Assembly: GCA_038501195.1 (NCBI GenBank)
Contig: JBBPUQ010000001.1
Span: 4,650,001 to 4,714,000, forward strand
DNA length: 64,000 nt
Direction of reading: 5' to 3'
Origin: Nemania diffusa
Lineage: Eukaryota > Ascomycota > Sordariomycetes > Xylariales > Xylariaceae
Numbering within the stretch: the stretch's first letter is position 1; each line of letters opens with the position of its first letter. This document shows positions 22,964-34,052 of the stretch, piece after piece. The position numbers and the translations under genes are program-made. The notes below the pieces were generated by a model, which worked only from the letters and a program-made list of their open reading frames with translations, was not told the origin of the DNA and did not search any database.

Positions 22964-24687
22964 TTACTGTCCGTAAATCCCCTTCGCGGGGACCTTCGCA
23001 GATTGAACACCCTCCGCGTTTTCCTTCGCTACCTGCTGGAAGATCGTGGCTAACTTTTGCATGGCTTCCTCTCCTATCTGGTAGTGAGTTATGACTGTGC
23101 CAATCAAAGTCAGTAATCGCTCTAAAGTAACGGTCCGAAGGGGCTTCCAGCATCAAGTTTTCTCAGCCGAGATATTTTTACTGCTCATTGGCGGTGAGCA
23201 AAACAACAGATTCTAAAACAGTACTTACGACGGTTTCCCATGAGCTTTAAACCCGCCTCTCGCCCAAGTTGTTCAAACCTAGCTGCACTACAACCTAGTG
23301 ACTCTAGATCCAGCCAGCACATATTCGTCTCGACAGGATTCTCCATGCGACCTCCCAGGTCAGTCCACATCTTCTCGACGCGCCGCGCAGTGGCATGTGT
23401 GGCCTTCAGAAGGCCGCCCTGGCCGTTAGAATCGGTGCCGAATGTCACGTCGACGGCCACGCGAGCGGCGGCCGTGACAACGCCCGCCTGTCGCAGTCCG
23501 CCGCCGATCGACTTCCGCACCCACCTCCCGTGCTTGATCAGGCTCTTGGAGCCGACCACGATGCTGCCGATCGGGGCGCCCAGGCCCTTGGAAAAGCACA
23601 GGCTGATGGTATCAAAGCACGCGCAGAAATCGGTCAGGGAGCCGGCGCCGCTGGCGACGACTTCCCAGAGGCGCGCGCCGTCGCAGTGCATGAGGATGCC
23701 GTTCGCCCGCGCAAATGCCGAGATGCGCTGGACCTCTTGGAGCGGCATGACCATGCCGTTGAGGGAATTCTCGAGGCTGATGACCCTAGTCGGACAGGCG
23801 TGGACATCATCGCTGAGAACGGCGTTTTTCTGGACGTCTTCTAGAGTGAGGTAGCATCCATTGCTCGGCCGGATAGCTGTGAGGAGGGCCCCGCACAGAG
23901 ACGCAACACTGCGGGCTCATTCAGTCAGTACATAGACAGTGTTTCTGTTCGATGAGCATAGTAGTATCTGATAAGCGTCTGGGGGCATCAAGTGACAAGA
24001 CAGGGGGAAAGAAACACATCTACCCGCCGGCTTCATATTTGACGATATGAGATTCTCGATCGCAGAGGACACCATGCGGAGGCTGGGTGAGCAGCGACCG
24101 CAAGGCAATCTGGTTCCCCATGGTGCCCGAAAGCACGAATAGGCCGGCTTCCTTGCCCGTTAGGGCCGCCACGTGAGCCTCGAGCGCCATGGTCGTCGGG
24201 TCCTCTTGGAACACGTCATCTAGCAAGGTGGTGGTGTGAATCGCATGAAGCATGGCCGCAGTTGGCGTGGTCATAGTATCGCCTGGAAGACGGTTAGTTC
24301 AATCCAATCCAATGCAGTTCATACTAAGAGCCGGAGGGAATAAACACTCTATTCTGATGTTTATGTCATATACTATCTGGATTGCTACTCACTCCTGAAG
24401 TCAAAGGCGGCGGCGCCTTGGTGGCCGATCCAGCTGCTGGCCAAGGCCGCAGTGCTCGCATCGTTCGCCATACTATCGGTCATAGAAGGAGTAGTAGTAT
24501 TAATAGTCCGTGTCGCGAAGTAGGCGGGAGATGCTGACGGGGATATTCGCGACGACACGGCACCAGGCAGCGACGCTGCTGGTGGGGTGCCGTTACAATG
24601 ATAACTGCCCGGCGAGCCGTGAAAGGATAGTCTGGGCCGAATTCGGCTTGGCCCGCGAGCGACTGACTGTATACTAACCCCCCGCAT
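22964..24687 (-). CDS. GLY1: Low-specificity L-threonine aldolase (PLP-dependent)
   Basis: Cleaves L-threonine (and allo-threonine) to glycine and acetaldehyde; fold type I PLP enzyme. Four exons on the minus strand: 24687-24393, 24282-24024, 23908-23229 and 23094-22964, giving 454 residues. Introns (110, 115 and 134 nt) restore FDFRSDTMTTPTAAM, KYEAGGVASLCGALL and GNRLITHYQIGEEAM. Landmarks are DDVFQEDPTT, FVLSGTMGNQIAL, LENSLNG, LMHCDGARLWE (Asp for the PLP ring) and LCFSKGLGAPIGS (PLP Lys). About 90 residues precede the conserved domain. They are basic and Ser/Pro-rich with few acidic residues, so may be a mitochondrial targeting extension. Alternatively the true start is an internal Met (MTDSMANDAS). 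The last exon is short but clearly matches the family end. Confidence 0.94.
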
Positions 24688-25471
24688 GCTGCGAAAAGGT
24701 GGAATCAGTCAAATATCGAAATTAATTAGATATAAAGATCGTAGATTAGCACGCCGGCATATACTACACTACCTAACCTGGAAATACTGTACCCGGGAAG
24801 ATGTATGCGGGTGAGGGGGTTTCCTAATAAGCTTCATAACTTAATTTTTTTAGAACACATAACTATTAGCTTAAGCTTTAGCCAAATGCTCTTGGTAAGT
24901 AGCTGCGATGATAGTAAGTATAAATTTATAATAACAATTAGACTACTTAGCTGCCTCAGGTAGTCTACAATTGTATAGTTATTACATAATGTAGAGATAC
25001 ATCGTTAGTTTTACGCTGTACACATACTCTGTAAGTAAGTAGATTCCAGTCGCTATGTAAATTGGTGTCTCTTTCAAGCTGAATTGATTGGTTGCTTAAT
25101 TAATTACAGTGGTTACCAGGTTTGTACAAGGCATACCCGATTCGGTAACTTGTGGCTATGCATCTAAGATACCTATCTAGATCGTATCTGTACTGTATTT
25201 GTTTCTTATCCACTTCTGTTTCTAGGGGTGTTCGGCTTCTGCCTAGGTACTATACTAGTCTACCCCTGAACATAATCCTGCACTACATACCTAGAGAGAG
25301 TCTCAATAACTTGACTGCTACATACACTACTTATGTAGGGTCTATGGTCTTCTGCTTTCGAGTTCTTAAATTCCGAATTATTTAGATTTGTTTGTTATCT
25401 AGAGGCCCTCTCATCAAGACGTTGAGAAAGGCATTGCCAGTGTCCCTGATCAATGTCTGCGCGGTGAGGAT
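24688..25471. other. Divergent promoter region
   Basis: 784 bp between the divergent threonine aldolase and GT17 genes. AT-rich in the middle. No specific sites identified and no gene seen. Confidence 0.5.
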
Positions 25472-26572
25472 ATGGCACATCCCTCGCGCCTTGACCGGCG
25501 GAGATGCACTCGGCTGACCTTTATCTTCGGCGTGTTCCTGCTCATTCTCCTATGGCTAAACCCCAATTGGACAGACACGTCTGTCCACCATGTCACACGC
25601 TTTGATCCGCGTGACGTGGACCTGGCAAACCCTGTTGTGGCTCAGGGCCTCTGTCGGCAGCATGGGTGGAAGCCGTTCAAAAATGCCGGGAAGAGGAAAG
25701 TCTACGACCTGATAATGGTCAACACTGAGCTGGAATGGCTTGAAATTCGCCTGAACGGCACCTACAACTATGTCGACTATTTCGTCATCGTGGAGTCGAG
25801 CAAGACATTCACGAACCGCGATAAGCCTTTGTTTATCAAGGATAACATGGACCGCTTCGCCGCATACCGCGACAAGATCATCTATCACCAACTTGAGATC
25901 CCGGACGGCTTCCACTCGGACCGCGCCAACCCGGCCTGGGCTTGGGAGGATCTGCAGAGGAACGCCATGTACGATCAAGTATTGCCGCGCTTGACTGGCG
26001 CCCAGGCTCCCGTCGACGGCGACGTTCTCATCGTTGCCGATGTTGACGAGCTGGTGCGTCCCGAGACCATCCTTGTGCTTAAAGGATGTGTCTTCCCCCG
26101 GCGGCTCACCCTGAGGAGCCACTTCTACTACTACAGTTTCCAGTATATGCACAAGGGCTCGCAGTGGGCTCACCCCCAAGCCACCTACTACCAGGGCTGG
26201 AGGACAATCCTCCCGGTGAACCTGCGCAACTCGGACGGCGGGCTGCAGCCCCTCATACACCTCGAGAAGGGCAACCTGTGGAGCGCGGGCTGGCACTGCT
26301 CGACCTGCTTCTCCACGATCGACGAGGTCCTGACCAAGCTCGCATCCTTTTCTCACGTTTGGATGAACCAAGACGTGTATCGCGACCGCGACCGCATTGC
26401 TGACCGGGTCCGGAATGGGAAGGATCTGTGGGATCGCGAAGGCCAGTCCTACGAGAGAATAGAGAATAATAAGGACATACCGGAGCTCCTACTTGGGCAG
26501 CCGGACCGTTTCCCGTGGCTACTTAACCGCGACGGCCCAACTGCTGGCTTCCAAGACCACCCGGGGAAGTAG
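25472..26572 (+). CDS. GT17-family glycosyltransferase (MGAT3-like), type II membrane
   Basis: Fungal member of glycosyltransferase family 17, related to the beta-1,4-N-acetylglucosaminyltransferase that adds bisecting GlcNAc in animals. The fungal acceptor is not established. Single exon of 366 residues. A short basic cytosolic tail (RLDRRRCTR) and one membrane span (about residues 16-31, FIFGVFLLILLWL) predict a Golgi type II topology. Conserved stretches are KVYDLIMVNTELEWLEIRL, YFVIVESSKTFTNRDKPL, a DxD-like VADVDELVRPE, RSHFYYYSFQY and SAGWHCSTCF. The coding part is clearly more GC-rich than its flanks. No introns needed. Confidence 0.9.
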   Translation: MAHPSRLDRRRCTRLTFIFGVFLLILLWLNPNWTDTSVHHVTRFDPRDVDLANPVVAQGLCRQHGWKPFKNAGKRKVYDLIMVNTELEWLEIRLNGTYNYVDYFVIVESSKTFTNRDKPLFIKDNMDRFAAYRDKIIYHQLEIPDGFHSDRANPAWAWEDLQRNAMYDQVLPRLTGAQAPVDGDVLIVADVDELVRPETILVLKGCVFPRRLTLRSHFYYYSFQYMHKGSQWAHPQATYYQGWRTILPVNLRNSDGGLQPLIHLEKGNLWSAGWHCSTCFSTIDEVLTKLASFSHVWMNQDVYRDRDRIADRVRNGKDLWDREGQSYERIENNKDIPELLLGQPDRFPWLLNRDGPTAGFQDHPGK

Positions 26573-27830
26573 GCATGGGCTACTCGGTAGCGAGTGGCCT
26601 AAGAAAAGAAAAGGGAAAATAAACTATGCCGGTGCTATAGAGCTGTTGTTTATACGGACATCCGTGGATTCCATCAACTCTTTCCCTCTGGACCTAATCC
26701 CAGTCTTCATACTTCAGCCTCTGTATACCATCTTGTTCGCTCCGAGGATGCAGAGTTTAAAGGAGAAGCGTTTTTTTGTGTGTCGTTGACGTGCTTCATA
26801 GAGCAAGTAGCAAGCAGAAGGATACCCTAGACCGTGTACTTATTTCATACCTCATGTACAACAAAACTTTATCTTGTATACTTTAGATGGTCATGGAAAT
26901 CGGCAGCCTATTTTCTCGTTTCGCATACTGCTTCCTGTCAGTTAACCCTGAGTTTGATGTTTTTTTGTCCAGGCGATGGAAACTCGACGTTAGCGACCAA
27001 CCTTCCTAGATCCTTTTCGATACCAAGTGATTACGCCATGACCATGCCACAGCCCACATATTTAACGCTACAGCTACGTGCTATAGGGCATGGGAATATT
27101 ACATTTCTCGATGATTCTGCACTAGGTGATCGTTTTGAAGGTGGCATTCACCGTGTCTGTCTGCGCTATATCCTCGAGGATTGAAGGCTCAGAATAGGGC
27201 AACTTAGACTAGGTATTTCTAAGATCGCCTTGATAGAATTGGATATACTATGCACCATTTTATGCCCCTTAAATTAGAGTTCTCCTGGAATCGTAGAAAA
27301 CACAGCGAATGACAATAGTCATATCTTGTTAATATTGAGTATAGACTTGCCTACATAATATATGCAGTGTCAAGCTCAGCTAATTTCGAGTAACTGACTA
27401 AATCTTACACGTGCCTAAGATCTTATAGGTACCTACCTACATACGTCACAGTCGTATGTTTGGTAGGGTGTCGGTGCCTCCTCTACGGCGCTTCTCTTTT
27501 GGCGGTGTTAGGTTGAGGGAGGTACGATCATCGTGCACTCGTAGACGCCGGGTATTTTTCCGACTCCGCAACACAGCCCAAAGTTCATGCAGTATAGGTA
27601 GCCATATACCTGCCTCTAGTCTCTACCTATCCTCCAAGTTCCTTTAAGTTTATTCTTCTGTTTACCTTCCTCAAACTCGTAGGATCCCCTAAGCATTGGC
27701 CTTGCATGCCTAAAAACGCTAGATACTGTGCAGCTACCCGGTCATCAACTCTTATATCAGCCGATAAACGCCTTTATTTCAACTCCTATGCTTATGTTAG
27801 TTCATCCATGGGCCTCGCTTGTCTAACTTA
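26573..27830. other. Intergenic (1.26 kb)
   Basis: No recognisable gene. An open frame at 26834-27184 has no motif or splice context. GGTACCTACCTAC words lie near 27430, and the right part is the promoter of the CVNH gene. Confidence 0.5.
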
Positions 27831-28487
27831 ATGAAACTATCTATCACCGCTACTCTGGCAGCCCTGGCTGTCGGCCCTCATGCTCATGGCCAGGGCTTCC
27901 TCACCAACTGCACTTGGCAAACGGCCATGTTTGTTGATAGTTACCTTGGGGCATATTGCAACAATAACAACTGGAAAATCTACAGCTACGATTGGACATG
28001 GTAAGGCCACAAGACCAAAATCTCACGCTATTTTGATCTTTCATATGTTATAGTTCGATGATAGAGAAGAAGCTCACCTTCATATTACTACTCACCAGGT
28101 TCGACACCTCTCATTGCCTTATGAACAGCAACGGCCAACTCTCTCCGTCTGACAGGTTAGTTCATTCCACATTTTCCCAGATCCTTTGAAGTTGATTGTT
28201 GACTGTGTGTCTTAGCGGGGACTATTGGCGCTCCTGTAAAGGCTGCACCGCTCGTCCTACCCAGAACGACTTCACTATCAACTGCACCTGTCTGGTGACT
28301 GGCGTCTCTGGTGTTAGGGTGACGGTAGCTGCATACGACCTCAGTAAGCTCCTCTAGCTGATATGATAGAATTGCATATCGCGTGCTAGCTAACGTGCGC
28401 CTGTTAGACAGAATCGTCTGGAACCACGACGGCTACTTGGGTTGCTTCGGTCACTTTGGGAATAAGTCCGAGAGGGGACCTTTCTAG
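27831..28487 (+). CDS. Small secreted cyanovirin-N homology (CVNH) protein
   Basis: Four short exons, 27831-28000, 28099-28155, 28216-28343 and 28408-28487, give a 144-residue protein. Because each exon is short, no single long frame reveals it. Residues 1 to about 20 form a signal peptide (MKLSITATLAALAVGPHAHG). The mature part has the CVNH pattern: FLTNCTW, a first half ending in SHCLMNSNGQLSPSDSGDYW, then RSCKGC...FTINCTC, and a second half ending in WNHDGYLGCFGHFG. CVNH domains in fungi are mannose-binding lectin folds, and the paired Cys residues fit the domain's disulfides. Several N-glycosylation sequons (NCTW, NCTC). Introns of 98, 60 and 64 nt all keep frame. Role is probably extracellular carbohydrate binding; the ligand is not known. 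Confidence 0.82.
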
Positions 28488-29549
28488 TTTCGACATACCC
28501 GAGAGATAGATCTAGTGGTCTGTGATGGACTTACCTGGAAGTTCCTTGTCATATCGTGACATGTCTGCTTACGTAGACACCTACATATGGTCACACTAGA
28601 TCGGGACAATGTGCTGCAATAGTTCGAAAGCTTGTCGTGGACAAAAATCTTGGTCCTCTCGGAAAGGAAACACCACTAGAAAACACCAATCATAGGAGAG
28701 TTGTAGCCTCCGAGACTGCGGTCTTGGCTCCCGCGTGTTCGGGTTCTGACTACACATGTAGGCAGAGTCTAGTGCATGCGTCCGTTTGGTCATTCATTTG
28801 CTCCCCTCTGATAACTTATTTATTCACTCACCAAGATATTATATATCGCATGGCCTCCAATAACCAATATCGTCTCCTAGAATGGCGATGTCTAATATTG
28901 ATAGCATGCGTATTTGTTAATACTTCAAGAGGCGAGTGCAGGACTATACTGTCGATGTAGCTAAGGTCATGCTATCTCGCACTCTAATACGGTATACCAA
29001 AATAAGGAACATCTATCTAGTTCCCACCGCAGATCTTGCCAATATACCCTCCCAACTTTTAAAACCTCGCTACCTACATGAAAACATGTTTTCTTCATAT
29101 TGTGTAAATAAACTCTCTTTCTAATCGAATTCTAATCAACAATCACCGCGCTGCCTTATTCCGACCCGCTATTAGTCTAGACAAGTAGTCATTAGATAAA
29201 TTTGGGATGGTCACGTCAGGTAAGCTAAGCCAGTGTTTCCTACCTAAACATTGTTATTACACATATAAGAGCTCTTCATATTTACAATATGCTACTGAAC
29301 ATGCTGATCGCCACTATATAGGTAATATTGTTGAACAGTAGCAACTTAGGGGATCACTCGTGACAATCTGCTACGAGCAGAAATTGTTAAATATTTTCCA
29401 TTTCGTTCTTTTTATCTACTCTGCTTCTAAATCGTATTTACATCAAAATCAGGGGTATATGCAAGCCGATTATATAGGCGGACTGGCTCCGTCTTGGTGC
29501 AGCAGACCAAGACTTGGGACCAGGAACAAGGGACTAGGAAGCAGGTGAT
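28488..29549. other. Convergent intergenic region (1.1 kb)
   Basis: Lies between the tails of the CVNH and HD-domain genes. AT-rich, with only short unsupported frames. Nothing recognised. Confidence 0.5.
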
Positions 29550-30380
29550 TTAGAAGACGGTGCGGAATTGATCGACCTGGCGGTGGCCGGTCGCGTTGTA
29601 GCCCGGGACGAAGTAGGTGCCCCATCCCTCAACCCATGTGTCTACAAGAGCGAATGGTGGTTAGCTTGTCGTTTGGAGAGTGTTGAGGGAAGAGAGAGAT
29701 TCTATAAATAAATAAAATAACTTACCATAGGTGGTATCGGGCTTGTACTCGCAGAACCACTTGAAGGTCTCGTTGGTGCCGGTCAGCAGGTCGAAGTTGG
29801 GGTAGGCGGCGGTGACCTGGTCGACGATGGTCTGGTTGATGCCGAAGACGCCGGCGCCGCGGTAGTCGACGGCGATGCCCTGGATGGACCCCCAGACGAG
29901 GGGCTCCTTGTGGACGGCGATGCCGTAGGCGCCCTGGAGGGAGATGGCGTCCCACATCTGCTGGACCTTGGCCTCGCTCCACTTCTTGCCCTCGGGGTGG
30001 CTGCGCACGAAGTTGCGGGCGCCGTTGGCGCTGTCGACCTCGAAGCGGTCGTCGAGGGTCGTCCAGGGGCTGTCGGGCGACATGTCCCAGCCGAGGTCGT
30101 GCAACAGGATGGTGACGGCCTGGGCCTCGGGGTCGACGATGGACTTGAGGGTGGCGTTGTTGTTGAGCTGCTGCGCGCCGTAGAGCCAGGAGCGGATCTG
30201 GTGCTTGACCACGTAGTCGTGGAGGCCCGAGTTCTTGATCAGCGAGAGCGCGTCGCGCACCAGCTGGGTGTCGACCACCTCGATGCCCGCGATCGTCGTC
30301 GTCGGGTACTTGGGGGTCACGCAGGGCTTGGCCGCCACCACGGCGGCGGCGACCAGGGAGAGCACGGCGGCGAACTTCAT
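29550..30380 (-). CDS. Secreted HD-domain protein (cyanamide-hydratase-like fold)
   Basis: Two exons on the minus strand, 30380-29726 and 29641-29550, around an 84-nt intron (GTAAGT...TAG), giving 248 residues. Residues 1-17 (MKFAAVLSLVAAAVVAA) are a signal peptide. The rest resembles fungal HD-domain proteins of the cyanamide hydratase type. RSWLYGAQQ supplies the early helix, and ILLHDLGWD carries the His-Asp metal pair. RFEVDSANGARNFVRSHP and WDAISLQGAYGIA follow in the expected order. The small second exon gives DTWVEGWGTYFVPGYN. The substrate of secreted members is unknown, and cyanamide hydration is not implied. Codon use is strongly GC3-biased, unlike the AT-rich flanks. Confidence 0.85.
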
Positions 30381-31975
30381 GGTTGACGACTCGAATTTTG
30401 CGGGATTAGAGAATAGGGGATAGCCTCCGAAGTATATTAGTTGATATACAAAAAAACTGCACGAAAAAAAGAGTGACGAGAAGCGGGGGAGCAGGGAGGA
30501 CTATGGCTGACGAGAGTGAGGGTAAGAAGGGGAGAAAAGCTCTCTACATTATGACAAGGTGTTGCCTGTTGTTTATATATGAGAGCCTAATAATAGTCGT
30601 ATTGACTACTCAGTAGACACTCCCCCTTCGAGAAGGTGGCTTGGATATTGGTGTTCTCATCCTTCGGCAAACTGCTACTGTAGGTCCGGTAATTACCATT
30701 GCCTAGGTATCGTGTAAGTAAGCATGTGGTGGTATGTATGTATGTAGAAGTTGGATATGGCATACTGTACATACATACTTGCATACTTACATACCTATAC
30801 TAGGACCTTCGCATACATATAGGTACTCTACACAAGCACTTCCCTTTCCCGGACCAAGCCTCCGTTCCCTGCATATGCATCTCCAACGTGGAAGGGCTGT
30901 CTATACTGCGTACAGTACGCAGTATGCTCACTCGGTAAGGCAGAGACTCGCTTGCGGCTGAGAGTATCATTACTAGTGGGGTAAACGTGGTAGGCTGGGT
31001 ATCGATGTGGCTTGCATCCTGTCATACCACCACTGCTATCATGATATGAGGTGTTCTTCGATCTCTGCATAATGCTGACTATCAGGAGAGGATGACTGTA
31101 AACATCAACATTTCACGATATTCCGGTCGGCCTCGGCTCGAAAATGACGATGTGACTACGCATAGGCATCGCCTTACGTACAATTATATACCTATATTCC
31201 TCAAGTTTTATTATTCATCTATCTCCATTCTAGAATACGCTAGACACGTGTATTATCTGTTGAGAAGCGCAACAGGCAGGTAATCAATCGGTCGGGTACG
31301 TACCTCCGCAGTTCCAGCTTGCATTGAGCAATCTAGGTATTAATTTTCCCCTTTTCATCTAAGCTCAGCTCCCACATACAGTATAGGCATCGCTAGAAAT
31401 ATGTAGCTAGATTTTTGTGGTGTAGTAAAAGATGGGTATTCATTCAACTGTGCGGCACAGGTGCAACTCGATGACTGTACCTAGATACCTAGATCGGTCG
31501 AGATTCGCCCAAACACGTGAAGACCTGGAAGTATGTAGGTATTATTACTTACACGAGACCTGCATTGGTAGGTCGTCGCAGTCTCTTACGTTATGTATAT
31601 GTGCTAAAAATATATGGTATCCATATCCACTTAGACTAGAACCATAGGAGGAATCGCTTCCAATTTTGCCGACCGATAACTTAGGAGTCTAGCTTCTTTT
31701 AACTTGAGCACGAACTTGCAAGAGAATATCACGTTTAATCATACATAGAGTATTCGACCAAAGGCCAACCTCTTGTCGCAAAAGTGTACAAAATATAATT
31801 TATAGAATGTCACCTAAGGCACACACTTAATATGCTTTATGTATGCGTAAATACAGCCTCCTGTAAAATGTCAGTCTGCGCTATATGCATACCTACTTCA
31901 GATGAATTTGCAGGGGGGACGCCTATAATCCACTGCAGAGTGCCTAAAGTAGGTACCTACATGCCACATGCGGGC

Positions 31976-31998
31976 GCATCTGCATCTGCATCTGCATG
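31976..31998. repeat. Short (GCATCT)n tandem repeat
   Basis: About four imperfect hexamer units in intergenic DNA. A simple-sequence repeat with no visible function. Confidence 0.6.
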
Positions 31999-33410
31999 CA
32001 CCCGTCTCATCCTTCCAGATCCCAGCTACTTACACTACAGTAGTAATTTTTTTTAGTGTATCTCCCCCCAGACCGACGGAGAGTAGCGAGACATACATAT
32101 TCTTCCTATCGGCACTCAATGCTTCATCTGTTGCCTCCAAGTGCCAAGAGAATAAACGAGCAAATCTCATCTAGGCATTCCCGTAAAGTACCTGTCATCT
32201 ACCACGCGATTTCAGCTGTGGTCAGCGGCTCAACTTTGTAATTCCAAATTACATAGTCACGGGCAGGCAACTGGATCATCTCCTATTTCTAGCTGCTGCT
32301 AAGCCAGTATGTTGTCATATGTTGTAATACTTTGCCATCGGACCAGAATCGTTGCGGGTTCCTATTGACGTTGAATTTCTAGACCACCTACTTACAGCAT
32401 AAGTCACATATGAACCCGTTATCAACTTTAATGCCATGTGGTTTCGGTTCCTTTAAACACTAAGCTAGCTGGCGCCGGGTTTCTAGGCTAGAAGATTCCT
32501 GTCGCATTTACTTCTAGGATTACTTCCTACCTAGGGTACCTAGCATATTGAGACTTCCTAATCGCACCATTAATTTGGTAGTACGCATAGAATATTCTTC
32601 CTTAACCTTTAGCAATCCAAAATCTGGGGGAATAGGGAGCACCTATGTCAACTGAGAGACGATCTGTTTGCTGTTCTTATGCTCAGGTCTATCTACACAT
32701 ATTTAGATCGTAGTATCGATGAGATCTAACTTATAGCGTAGTAGCTGGGATTCTTGGTCCGCCTTAACAGTCTTGGATGAATGAGCTTAGCTAGATAGGT
32801 GGGCTTGGTACCCGACTTTAGCGGGCATAATCGGGATTGTAAGACCTAAGTATATAGATATCTGGACCTGCACTCCCTCCCTCCCTCTTCTTTTGCGTGA
32901 AGTAAAGAACTAGAGGAATAACAAGGAGACAATTCGCCTATGACTATGAAGACCGACTATCGAAACTTATGCTTTGACATGGCTAGCTCTATGATCAACA
33001 AGCGTAGGTACTTACATAGGCAATTATCATATACATATGCGTCTGAGTCTTGTCAGAGCTTGGTTAATCTAGATATGATCGCTCCATGGCTTGGTAACTA
33101 CATACTATGCTAGCCTTCAGGTACCTAAGCCTTTCTGTCCCGCAATTAGGTACCCCTCTAACCCCACCAAGCCTAACCGGTTCACGGTTCGCGGCATAGA
33201 AAGTGGTAACTACTATGTAGATAGGTAGTTCAATTCTACTTCGTGCTATAATTTTCAATTGCGTAAAACGAATTGTAGTTTCAGCAGAACAGCAGCCGCT
33301 GTAGAACGGCCCGTAGTAAAGCAACCGCAGTACGGTCGCAGTACAGGTATTTTGTTGTGCGGTCGCTAAGTACCTACCTATCTGCTCTCGGCTATGTGGG
33401 CAACTTAGTA

Positions 33411-33563
33411 GTTTTCAACGCTCGTTTCAACGCTTAATTTTTTTAATGTTTAAAAGGTACAATCGTTTAAAAATATTTCAACGCATAAATTAATTCAGTT
33501 GCTTAAAATAATGAATGATCTTTCAAGACTTTATTTTTTTTTAACGCGTTGAAATTTTCAACC
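33411..33563. repeat. AT-rich inverted-repeat segment, MITE-like
   Basis: TTTCAACGCTTAA at 33425-33437 is mirrored by TTAACGCGTTGAAA at 33541-33554, and the outer GTTTTCAAC (33411) by GTTGAAATTTTCAAC (33548-33562). A third TTTCAACGC copy is at about 33476. The interior is A/T-rich. This fits a very short, mutated inverted-repeat element, but could be a decayed repeat of another kind. Confidence 0.35.
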
Positions 33564-34052
33564 ATCGATTTACCATGAATTTACTGAGCTAACCCCAGAG
33601 AGCCCTACCACCCCATGTGAAAAAGATGGCTACTTTAATCCCAATGAGGCTAAGCGCTCTGCGGCCACCTTCTTTAAACCTTGTCCTGCTTGTACTGTAT
33701 ATGTAAGTAAAGTTTATATCAATCGTTATCCACTCTGCTAATTGAACTAAAGCAATATAGAGTAATTAACATTCAACCTCATCTCGTATGTAAGTCTGTG
33801 ACAACTAGAAAAGCAGTTGCACTAATACCACCGATTTGGTTGTCATTGGCATTTTCTTTTGTGATCTATATGACCGAGATCGGTCTTAGCACGTGATTAA
33901 ACATCGGTCAGGCGTCATTTTACTCACCGGTTTCGCCATCCCTAGTTTAGGTGATCACTTATGTACCAAATTCGCAGCTTTCGCTTGTTTGTCTTCTTAA
34001 TCTTAGATCATCTGTTAAGAAACACCGAATCGCCGTAAATTTACTTCTAGCC

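Larger units (their letters stand above)
30381..34052. other. Long gene-poor intergenic region (3.7 kb)
   Basis: No credible coding region on either strand. It has abundant GGTAGGTACCTACC-type words (about 30700-30800, 31950, 32530, 33110-33150, 33370), a (GCATCT)n tract at about 31976-31995, and a small AT-rich inverted-repeat segment at 33411-33563. The right end is the promoter of the sconB-like gene. Confidence 0.55.

Noticed and set aside
29910..30386. 158-codon plus-strand frame rich in Val/Gly/Asp
   Set aside because: Antisense shadow of the GC3-rich HD-domain gene.
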